Source: Deltaproteobacteria bacterium | Lineage (GTDB): Bacteria; Bdellovibrionota; UBA1018; UBA923 | Reading direction: 5' to 3' | Assembly (NCBI GenBank): GCA_016194725.1 | Contig: JACQAW010000056.1 | Coordinates: 1 to 6,976 of the forward strand | Length of the DNA stretch: 6,976 nucleotides | Part shown: piece after piece, positions 1-6,452 of the stretch | How the letters are laid out: each line of letters begins with the position of its first letter | Numbering within the stretch: position 1 is the stretch's first letter | Position numbers and translations under genes: made by a program | Notes under the pieces: model-generated | The model's input: only the letters and a program-made list of their open reading frames with translations | What the model was told of the DNA's origin: nothing | Databases searched by the model: none

Positions 1-706
1 CTACGTCCGATGCCTCGATAATCCAGCGCGAACCCTCGTCGCGTGGAAAACCCGCCCACTCAATCTCGTGAATCAAGTGACCGCCCGGAGCAACGCGGAA
101 CTCATCGTAGAGCCAGTCACCGAGACCGCGCACGGACGATGGACTGCTCAACGAGTAGCGAATGACCCGCGAGTAAAACAACTCGATGAAGCCGTCGTGG
201 TATGCCCCCAACAGCCGAACTCGAATCGCCGTCACGCGCAGCTCCATGCGTTCCACCGAACCAGACAGCCCACTATTGATTTTGATCACGTCGCCAACCC
301 GAATCTGGTCTTCTATCAACAAAAAGAAACCCGAAATCATGTCCTTCACCAGACTCTGCGAGCCAAAGCCCAGCGCAACGCCGGCAATTCCCGCACCGGT
401 CAGGAACGGCGTGATATCCAGGCCCAGCTCGCGCAAAATCATGAGAAAGCCGAAGGCGTACAAAATGACCCGCAAGGTGGTGTCGATCAGCCTGACCACG
501 GTAGCCAGTCGCTTTTCGCGCTCGTGGGCATCCTTGCTGCCGCCCAGCTTGGCCTTATGCGCTTCTTCAAGAATGCGTTTGCACACGTTATGGATGAGCT
601 TGGCACAGACCACCACGACGGCTATGATGAGTATCACCTTGATGCCGCGCTCGATCAGAAGCTCGAGCCACGGATGCCGGTTAAAAAGAGTGGTGAGATG
701 GTCCAT
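1..706 (-). CDS. MscS-family small-conductance mechanosensitive ion channel, C-terminus cut by window edge
   Basis: This is probably an inner-membrane channel that opens under membrane tension to release solutes during hypo-osmotic shock. The frame has no stop from its ATG at 704-706 to the left edge (235 codons seen). A short N-terminal hydrophobic helix lies at about residues 21-36. A second lies at about 77-95. The pore-lining TM3 (about 102-131) is rich in Gly and Ala and holds the hallmark ALGFGSQSLVKD (111-122) followed by GFFLLIEDQIRVGDVIKI (126-143), the classic MscS TM3 to beta-domain junction. Beyond about residue 160 the sequence departs from the usual form: where most relatives carry an IPN(G/S) motif, this protein reads IELFYSRVIRYS (about 174-185). 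The start is supported by an AGAGGAAA ribosome site 6 bases upstream. It is divergent from the DUF192 gene, and the two start regions overlap. The family call is firm; which MscS subfamily is unclear, and the C-terminus lies outside the window. Confidence 0.86.
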   Translation of the reverse strand, partial: MDHLTTLFNRHPWLELLIERGIKVILIIAVVVVCAKLIHNVCKRILEEAHKAKLGGSKDAHEREKRLATVVRLIDTTLRVILYAFGFLMILRELGLDITPFLTGAGIAGVALGFGSQSLVKDMISGFFLLIEDQIRVGDVIKINSGLSGSVERMELRVTAIRVRLLGAYHDGFIELFYSRVIRYSLSSPSSVRGLGDWLYDEFRVAPGGHLIHEIEWAGFPRDEGSRWIIEASDV

Positions 707-1189
707 AAAAAATTTCCTCTTCCAGTTTTTGCTTTTCTACCATGGGTTACGTTCTGGAGCCAAGGCGGATCCAAACTTCCTGATTATGCCCACCTGCGCA
801 TTGGAATTGCGACCGATGTGTCGTGCAAGCAGATACAAAAGTCGTTCAACGCCACCATGGTGCGTACGACGGAATCCCGGTCCAAAGGCCTGGGCGGCCG
901 CTCCACCCCGCTGAAGAAAGACGAGTCGATGCTGTTTCTCTTCGACCAGGCTGAAACCGTGAGCTTCTGGATGAAGGATACGTTGATACCGCTGGAGCTC
1001 GCGCTGTTTGACGATTCCGGAAAATTATCCGAGCTTTTCGAAATGCCAGTCGAAGCCGACCCGAAAGATCCGAAGTATCGCTATACCGCCACTCACCCGG
1101 CTGTCGTGGGGCTTGAGCTGGCTCCTAAATCGCTCGAAGCACTCGCGCACAAGACACTCACGCTTTGCGCCAGCACCACTGGAAAGTAA
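698..1189 (+). CDS. DUF192 domain-containing protein, probably exported
   Basis: The product is 163 residues long. The DUF192 fold covers about residues 48-158, with the recognisable signatures GLGGRS (64-69), ESMLFLF (76-82) and FWMKDTLIPLEL (90-101), which match the family pattern GL.gR, EgMLFvF and FWMKnT.IPLd. The family has no settled biochemical role; members are usually small secreted or periplasmic proteins. With the ATG at 698 the N-terminus is basic and then hydrophobic (KK at 4-5, then FPLPVFAFLPWVTFW at 6-20), like a short signal peptide; I see no lipobox. This start has only a weak AGAG ribosome site and overlaps the divergent channel gene by 9 bases. The frame is also open upstream to about position 68, but that stretch is antisense to the channel and not a plausible N-terminus. 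An ATG at 857 would cut the first strand of the domain. The stop is 12 bases from the convergent preA stop. Confidence 0.8.
   Translation: MVHKKFPLPVFAFLPWVTFWSQGGSKLPDYAHLRIGIATDVSCKQIQKSFNATMVRTTESRSKGLGGRSTPLKKDESMLFLFDQAETVSFWMKDTLIPLELALFDDSGKLSELFEMPVEADPKDPKYRYTATHPAVVGLELAPKSLEALAHKTLTLCASTTGK
713..720 (-). promoter_or_regulatory. Ribosome binding site of the MscS-family gene
   Basis: AGAGGAAA is read on the minus strand and is followed by six T residues and the ATG at 706. The GAGG core is 9 bases from the start codon, a good Shine-Dalgarno arrangement. It fixes the start of the channel gene. It sits inside the first codons of the divergent DUF192 frame. Confidence 0.6.
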
Positions 1190-1201
1190 GCCGCGAGCTT
1201 T

Positions 1202-2416
1202 TTAATGATGGTGGGCGGTGCGCTCGGTCTTGCGCATCGTAATCGCGCCCGGCGAGGGGCAAACCAGCTCGCACAAATTGCAGCCCACGCATTCGGGCTC
1301 GTGGACGATTGGAGCGCGGCGAACCTCGGGCTTCACCGCGATACACTGGTGGCCGCCGTCATCGCAGGCTACGACGCACAGGTTGCAGCCAATGCAGGCT
1401 TCGGGGTGAATCTCGGCCACGTGGTGATAGCTTTGATCGAGCTCGCCCCATTCCTTGTAGTTGGGAACAGCCTTGCCGGTGATTTCCATCGGCGTGCGAA
1501 AGCCTTTGGCATCCATGTAATCCGACAAGCCCTCGACCATGTCTTCGATGATGCGGTAGCCGTAATGCATGACGGCCGTGCAAACCTGAACGTTACCCGC
1601 GCCCATGAGCATGAACTCAACGGCGTCGCGCCAGTCTGAAATGCCACCGATGCCCGAGATGGGAATGCCCACCAGACGATCTTTCGCAATCGAGCCCACC
1701 ATGTGCAAGGCGATGGGCTTGACGGCGGGGCCGCAGTAGCCGCCGTTGGTGCTTTTGCCCGCTACCTTGGGTAGCGGCACGAAGTCGTTGATGTCGACGG
1801 CTATGATGCTCTTGATCGTGTTAATCAGCGACACGGCGTCGGCGCCACCGCGTTTGGCGGCCTGAGCCGGGCGCGTGACGTCGGTAATATTGGGCGTGAG
1901 CTTCACGATCACGGGCACGCGGGCGAACTCCTTGGCCCAGCTGGTGATGAGTTCCAGCAGCTTGGGTTCCTGGCCCACGGCCGAGCCCATGCCGCGCTCG
2001 CACATTCCGTGCGGGCAGCCGAAATTCAGCTCGATGGCATCGCTGCCTACGTCTTCGACCTTGCGAATGATGTCTTTCCATTCTTCGCGCGTCTCAACCA
2101 TCAATGAGGCCACCAGCGTGTGCTTGGGGTAACGGCGTTTGGCTTCGGCCATCTCTTTGAGATTCACGTCGAGCGGCCGGTCGGTGATCAGCTCGATGTT
2201 GTTGAAGCCCGCCACCTTGCGGCCGGCATAATCAATGGCGCCAAAGCGTGAGCTGACGTTAGTGATCGGCTTGCCCAGTGTTTTCCACACGGCCCCGCCC
2301 CAGCCCGCTTCGAACGCCCGCATCACCTGGCCACCCGTATTCGTCGGCGGTGCCGAAGCCAGCCAGAACGGGTTCGGAGAAGTGATTCCCAAAAACTTTG
2401 TCGTCAGATCAGCCAT
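1202..2416 (-). CDS. preA: NAD(P)-dependent dihydropyrimidine dehydrogenase, subunit PreA
   Basis: This is the catalytic subunit (404 residues) that reduces uracil or thymine to the 5,6-dihydropyrimidine. It uses FMN and receives electrons from PreT. The N-terminal two-thirds is a dihydroorotate dehydrogenase-like barrel. NPFWLASAPPT (15-25) and ELNFGCPHGM (129-138) match the substrate/FMN loops of animal dihydropyrimidine dehydrogenase. By that alignment Cys134 is the catalytic acid; the residue just before it is Gly where animal enzymes have Ser. KLTPN (172-176), NGGYCGPAVKP (224-234) and ISGIGGI (253-259) are further barrel and phosphate-binding segments. The C-terminus carries two 4Fe-4S ferredoxin motifs: Cys341/344/347/351 and Cys376/379/382/386. 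The protein ends in HHH. The ATG at 2416 is chosen because GAGGGA lies 7 bases upstream and the family N-terminus begins MADLTTKFLG; the frame is open further upstream, but that part is preT coding sequence. It overlaps the ancestral preT stop by 8 bases. Confidence 0.95.
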   Translation of the reverse strand: MADLTTKFLGITSPNPFWLASAPPTNTGGQVMRAFEAGWGGAVWKTLGKPITNVSSRFGAIDYAGRKVAGFNNIELITDRPLDVNLKEMAEAKRRYPKHTLVASLMVETREEWKDIIRKVEDVGSDAIELNFGCPHGMCERGMGSAVGQEPKLLELITSWAKEFARVPVIVKLTPNITDVTRPAQAAKRGGADAVSLINTIKSIIAVDINDFVPLPKVAGKSTNGGYCGPAVKPIALHMVGSIAKDRLVGIPISGIGGISDWRDAVEFMLMGAGNVQVCTAVMHYGYRIIEDMVEGLSDYMDAKGFRTPMEITGKAVPNYKEWGELDQSYHHVAEIHPEACIGCNLCVVACDDGGHQCIAVKPEVRRAPIVHEPECVGCNLCELVCPSPGAITMRKTERTAHHH

Positions 2417-3684
2417 GAGATAGTCCCTCGTGAATCGCGCGAGCCGCGCGCTTGCCTTCAGCCACTGCGTTGACGACTTCCATTCCGCCATTGGCCAAGT
2501 CGCCACCGGCATATATTTTCGCGTGCCCCGTGCGGCCCGTCTTGGGTTCGACCAGCAGGCGGCCCTTTTCGAATTTCAAACCAATCGTTTTTGTCAGCAA
2601 CGACTCCAGCTTTGCCTGGCCGGTCGCCACTAAAACCAGGTCGGCGTTCAACGTCAGTGTGGTCGCGGTAGGCGTTACCCGGCCATCGGCATCCACCCAA
2701 GGTGTGGAACCAGAAGTCGACGCCTTCCTGGCGCGCCCATTTGAACTCATGCTTGTAACCCGACATCTCGGCCTCGCCGCGGCGGTAGCTGACCACCACC
2801 TGCTCGACGCCCAGGCCCTTGAGCTCGCGGCAGGCATCAAGTGCGGTGTTGCCCCCCCCGATGACCAGCGCGGTCTTCACATTTTTCATCCAAGCCAGCT
2901 CGGAAGCCTGGCAGGTTTTCATCTTCGCAATGAAATCGACCGCACCGGTAACACGTGGATGGTCTGCGCCCGCAGCATCGAATTTGCTGTCGGCTCCCAG
3001 GCCCAGGCCCAGAAATACCGCGTCGTATTCCTGCACCAGCTTGTTCAGGTCCACATTTCGGCCCAGCTCTTTGCCGTACTCGACCTTCACCCCCATTTTC
3101 AAGATGCGTTCCACTTCACGCAGGCTGACTTCGGCCCTCATCTTGTAGGGCGCGATGCCCGTCGTATTCAATCCGCCGGCAATCTCGGACTTTTCGAAAA
3201 TAACTGCTTCGTGGCCATGAATGCGCAGCTCGTGGGCCGCCGCAAACGAGGCCGGCCCCGCGCCAAGCAGCGCCACTTTTTTGCCCGAGGCTTTGCCTGG
3301 CTTGTAAAATTCCATACTCGCATCGTAAGCAGTCTCGATCGCAAAGCGCTGTAGCTTGCCAATGGTGATGGGCTTGTGATTCAGGTCATTGTAAACGCAG
3401 GCACCCTCGCAAAGCGTTTCGACGGGGCAGCATTCCGCGCAGGACAGCCCGAAAATATTGGAATCGAGGATGGTCTTTGCCGCTCCCTGGACGTGGTTTG
3501 AGCCAATGCGCCGAATGAATTTGGGAATGTCGATGCCGGTCGGACAAGCCTTGATGCAAGGAGCATCGAAGCAGTTGATGCAGCGCTGAGCCTCTTCGGT
3601 GGCTTCAGCGCGGTCCAGCGCGGGTTTAAAATCTTTGAACTGCGTTTCAAGCCGGTCTGAATTCAGACGTTTCGACGTCGACAT
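2409..3684 (-). pseudogene. preT: NAD(P)-dependent dihydropyrimidine dehydrogenase, subunit PreT, frame broken near 2690-2705
   Basis: PreT is the flavin- and iron-sulfur-containing subunit that takes electrons from NAD(P)H and passes them to PreA. The first frame runs from the ATG at 3684. It holds the N-terminal cluster region (Cys35/38/43/47, then Cys82/85/86/92/96), an FAD Rossmann motif ALLGAGPAS (138-146) and an NAD(P)H motif VIGGGNTALD (274-283). Homology continues to GVDFWFHT (321-328, about 2701) and then ends; that frame stops at 2458-2460 after about 80 unrelated residues. The true C-terminus continues one base over, from VDADGRVTP (about 2670-2696) through LVLVATGQ, IYAGGDLANGG and VNAVAEGKRAARAIH to a stop at 2409. 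Restoring the frame needs an insertion of 2 (mod 3) bases. Against animal dihydropyrimidine dehydrogenase about 20 residues also seem missing at the join, which points to an out-of-frame deletion. The conserved motifs after the break suggest the event is recent or an assembly error. The truncated product would lack the C-terminal FAD-contact GGD motif. The start shares one base with the upstream stop and has no clear ribosome site, so it is probably coupled. Confidence 0.9.
2424..2429 (-). promoter_or_regulatory. Ribosome binding site of preA
   Basis: GAGGGA lies 7 bases upstream of the ATG at 2416, inside the 3' end of preT. It decides the preA start against in-frame starts further upstream. 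It also means preA could still be translated although the broken preT frame now stops at 2458, 41 bases before the preA start. Confidence 0.65.
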
Positions 3685-5102
3685 CAGCGCACCATTTCGC
3701 TGGTGCCGCTAAAACGCGCACGCTTGACGAATTTGCCCCAGCCCTTCGGTGCCACGGCTTTGCCGTCCTTGAACAGCCATTCGCCACGGCCCAGAACGCC
3801 CACCGGCGCGCCCTTGGTTTTGAAGCCTTCAAATGCCGAATAGTCGCATCTGTGCTTCGAGGTCTTCACCGAAATCGTATTTTCGACATTCGGGTCAAAA
3901 AGCACGATGTCGGCATCGGCCCCCGGCGCCAGCGTGCCTTTTTGCGGATACATGCCGAAAATCTTGGCCGGGTTGGTGCACAGGATCTGCACGAAGCGGT
4001 TGAGCGAGATACGGTTCTGCAGCACGCCGTAGGTGTACATGAGATTCATGCGATTCTCGATGCCAGGAGCGCCGTTTGGAATCTTGGCGAAGTTATCCTT
4101 GCCCATCTGCTTCTGGGTATGGAAATCAAAGGGACAATGGTCGGTGGCGATGGTTTGAATGAAACCGTCGCGCAGGGCCGCCCATAGCACTTCCTGGTCG
4201 CCCTTCGTGCGCAAAGGCGGCGACATGATCCATTTGGCGCCTTCAAAGCCCGGGCGCTCGTAGTATTCGCGGTCGAGCAGAAGATACTGCGGGCAGGTTT
4301 CGGCGAAAACGGGATGGCGGTGCCGCGTCAGGCTGTCTTTCACGTGGTGCAGCGCCTCGTCACAGGTCAGGTGCACGATATAGGTCGGGTGACCGGCAGC
4401 GCGCGAAAGCGAGATTGCGCGGTTCGTGGCTTCGCCCTCGCCAATCGCCGTGTGCGCAAGCTCGTGATAAACCGGCGCGGTTTTTCCCTCTTTGAGAAAC
4501 TGCGGCACGAGCGACTCGATGAGCTCGGCATTTTCGGCATGCAGCGTGACAATGCCGCCCAGCTTTTTTACCATTTGCATCAGGCGAAACAGCTGGCCAT
4601 CGTCGACCATCAGCGCGCCTTTGTAGGCCATGAAGCATTTGAACGAAGTTATCCCGCCCTCGATGATTCCGGGAATTTCGGTCATCGTGCGCTCGTTCAG
4701 GTCGGTAACCGCCATGTGAAACGCGTAGTCGATAACGGCCTTGCCTGCGGCTTTTTCATGCCACACGTTCAGGGCGTCTTTCATGCTCTTGCCCTGGGAC
4801 TGAATCGCAAAATCGATGATCGACGTGGTGCCGCCCGCGGCCGCGGCAATCGTGCCTGTTTGAAAGTCGTCGCTGCTGGACGTGCCCATGAACGGAAGGT
4901 CAAGATGAGTGTGCGCGTCGATGCCGCCCGGAAAAACCAAAAGGCCCGCGGCAGGCACCTCTTCGGCGCCCAAAGCCATGGCTTTGAGGTCCTGGCCCAT
5001 AGCCACGATTTTCTCATCACGAACCAGAATGTCGCCCGTGAAATCTTCGGTTGCCGTAACGATGCGGCCGCCGCGAATCCATTTCATCTTTCCGTTTGGC
5101 AT
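3684..5102 (-). CDS. Dihydropyrimidinase (D-hydantoinase family)
   Basis: This cytosolic metal-dependent amidohydrolase (472 residues, the usual family length) opens the ring of dihydrouracil or dihydrothymine to give the N-carbamoyl-beta-amino acid. The whole metal site is visible: His64 and His66 in DAHTHLD (62-68), the lysine that is carbamylated in the family, Lys155, in SFKCFMAYKG (153-162), His188 in TLHAEN, His244 in IVHLT and Asp321 in ATDHCPF. Tyr160 matches the substrate-contacting tyrosine of the family. Family members also accept hydantoins, but the PreT/PreA, beta-ureidopropionase and aminotransferase neighbours point to pyrimidines. The start at 5102 is 3 bases past the aminotransferase stop (TAG CTC ATG), with a GGGG stretch 9 bases upstream as a weak ribosome site. 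A second in-frame ATG at 5087, just before the KWIRGG strand, is also possible. The stop overlaps the preT start by one base. Often annotated hydA, dht or pydB; I leave the symbol open. Confidence 0.93.
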   Translation of the reverse strand: MPNGKMKWIRGGRIVTATEDFTGDILVRDEKIVAMGQDLKAMALGAEEVPAAGLLVFPGGIDAHTHLDLPFMGTSSSDDFQTGTIAAAAGGTTSIIDFAIQSQGKSMKDALNVWHEKAAGKAVIDYAFHMAVTDLNERTMTEIPGIIEGGITSFKCFMAYKGALMVDDGQLFRLMQMVKKLGGIVTLHAENAELIESLVPQFLKEGKTAPVYHELAHTAIGEGEATNRAISLSRAAGHPTYIVHLTCDEALHHVKDSLTRHRHPVFAETCPQYLLLDREYYERPGFEGAKWIMSPPLRTKGDQEVLWAALRDGFIQTIATDHCPFDFHTQKQMGKDNFAKIPNGAPGIENRMNLMYTYGVLQNRISLNRFVQILCTNPAKIFGMYPQKGTLAPGADADIVLFDPNVENTISVKTSKHRCDYSAFEGFKTKGAPVGVLGRGEWLFKDGKAVAPKGWGKFVKRARFSGTSEMVR

Positions 5103-5105
5103 GAG

Positions 5106-6452
5106 CTAGTACCCCATCTTTTTTTCGACAGCCAGGACCGACTCGCCAAAGATCCTGACAATTTCCTGCGCGTCTTTTTCGGTGATGCACATGGGCGGCG
5201 TAAGGCGAATGACGTTGCCGTACAAGCCGCCTTTGCCAATGAGCAAGCCGCGCTCGCGTGCCTCTTCCAGTACTTCCATTGTTTCTTCGGTGGCGTAAGC
5301 CTTGGACTGCTTGTCTTTCACCAGCTCGATACCGATCAGCAGGCCGCGACCACGAACGTCGCCGACGATTTTTGATTTTTTCTGCAGCTCGCGCAGCCCA
5401 CCCATAATCAGTTCCCCGAGGTTCGCTGCTTTTTGAGTGATGTTCTCTTCCTCAAGAATGGCCAACGTTTCTTCTGCCTGCATCGTGGCCCAGGGGTTGC
5501 CCGCATAGGTGTTGAAATGAATCTTGCCCTTCATGGAGTCGGCGATCTCGTCACGGGTAACGATACCACCAATCGATGCGCCGTTGCCGAACCCCTTGGC
5601 CATGGTCATCATGTCGGGAATGATGCCGTTGTGCAGAACACCGAACCAATGGTTTCCCGTGCGGCCCACGCCGGTTTGCACTTCGTCGGAGATATAGATT
5701 CCGCCGTATTTTTTCACGATCGCGTGAATGCGCGGAAAATATTCCTTGGGTGGCGTTACAAAACCGCCCACGCCCTGAATGGGCTCGACGATCATGCCGG
5801 CGATTTCGCCGGTGGTCGTGGTCTTGATCGTCTCTTCGACGTCGTTTGCGCATTCGAGCGCGCAGGTGTCGGGTTTGGCCCCCCACGGGCAGCGGTAGCA
5901 GTTGGGCTGCGCCGCGTGTGAAATTCCAGCCAGGCCCGGGCCGCCCCATTTCCAGGTGTGCTGGGCCACGAGCGACATCGTGCCGATCGTACCGCCGTGG
6001 TACGCGTGCTTGAGCGCGATGATTTCAGTGCGTTTGGTGTACTGACGCGCCAGCAAAATAGCCATTTCGTTGGCTTCGCTGCCGCTATTGGTAAAGAACG
6101 CGCGGTTCAGCCCTTTGGGCGTCAGCTTCGTCAGCCGGGCCGCCAGCTGGGCCACTGGCTCGGACAGATAAAATACGGTTGTGTGCTGCGGACGATCTTC
6201 CGAAATCCACTGCTTCATGCGCGCCTTGATGCGCGGATGGTTGTGGCCGGCGCTGATGGTCACGATACCGCCAAAGGCATCGAGGTACTTCTTGCTCTCG
6301 ACGTCCCAGACAAACTGCATCGAAGCCTTCGAAATGTGCAAAGGCTTGCGGTAATAATGAGTCACCGACGGGAACATGTGTTCCTTGCGGGTCTTTAGGA
6401 TCTCTTCGGTCGAAGGCTCACCTGTACGCGGGGGCGCTACGTAGTCAGTCAT
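5106..6452 (-). CDS. Class III PLP-dependent aminotransferase, AGXT2/beta-alanine type
   Basis: This cytosolic PLP enzyme (448 residues) probably moves the amino group of beta-alanine or beta-aminoisobutyrate to a keto acid, giving malonate semialdehyde or its methyl form, the last step of the pathway. The fold-type I signatures are all present: TNSGSEANEM (121-130, phosphate-binding), HAYHGGT (149-155), IVEPIQGVGG (221-230), ISDEVQTGVGRTG (254-266, with Asp256 for the pyridine nitrogen) and TMAKGFGNG (283-291, with Lys286 as the Schiff-base lysine). Between the HAYHGG and VEPIQ motifs it carries four cysteines (185, 188, 197, 201) in a CxxC-x8-CxxxC arrangement. The substrate is inferred from operon context; class III members are hard to separate by sequence, and alanine-glyoxylate or 4-aminobutyrate activity cannot be excluded. 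The start ATG overlaps the upstream TGA as ATGA, and a GGAG ribosome site lies 10 bases before it. Confidence 0.9.
   Translation of the reverse strand: MTDYVAPPRTGEPSTEEILKTRKEHMFPSVTHYYRKPLHISKASMQFVWDVESKKYLDAFGGIVTISAGHNHPRIKARMKQWISEDRPQHTTVFYLSEPVAQLAARLTKLTPKGLNRAFFTNSGSEANEMAILLARQYTKRTEIIALKHAYHGGTIGTMSLVAQHTWKWGGPGLAGISHAAQPNCYRCPWGAKPDTCALECANDVEETIKTTTTGEIAGMIVEPIQGVGGFVTPPKEYFPRIHAIVKKYGGIYISDEVQTGVGRTGNHWFGVLHNGIIPDMMTMAKGFGNGASIGGIVTRDEIADSMKGKIHFNTYAGNPWATMQAEETLAILEEENITQKAANLGELIMGGLRELQKKSKIVGDVRGRGLLIGIELVKDKQSKAYATEETMEVLEEARERGLLIGKGGLYGNVIRLTPPMCITEKDAQEIVRIFGESVLAVEKKMGY

Noticed and set aside
729..770. Possible minus-strand promoter for the channel gene (TTGGCT and TAGAAA, 18-base spacer)
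   Set aside because: Both boxes match the sigma-70 consensus at only four of six positions and lie in coding DNA, so the match could easily be chance.
1188..1204. Hairpin with T-tract (AAGC-CGCGA-GCTT then TTT) as terminator of the DUF192 gene
   Set aside because: The stem is only four base pairs, two of them A-T; position at the convergent gene ends is right, but the structure is too weak to call.
1202..2512. Longer PreA with 32 extra N-terminal residues
   Set aside because: The extension is the preT 3' end read in another frame; the start at 2416 has a strong ribosome site and matches the family N-terminus.
2685..2705. Programmed +1 frameshift in preT
   Set aside because: No recognisable slippery codon, stop-assisted shift site or stimulatory structure is seen at the join, and about 20 residues of homology also appear to be missing, which a frameshift would not explain.
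2409..2840. Separate minus-strand gene starting at 2840
   Set aside because: Its first ~46 codons overlap preT in the wrong frame and resemble nothing; only the part after about 2699 is meaningful, and it is the displaced C-terminus of PreT.
2452..3354. Plus-strand open frame of 300 codons opposite preT
   Set aside because: Antisense of preT, no family resemblance, and composition typical of a shadow frame.
4314..5375. Long plus-strand open frame (353 codons) opposite the dihydropyrimidinase and aminotransferase genes
   Set aside because: It is antisense to two clearly conserved genes, crosses their junction, has no recognisable domain, and is rich in Arg, His and Ala as expected of antisense translation in GC-rich coding DNA.
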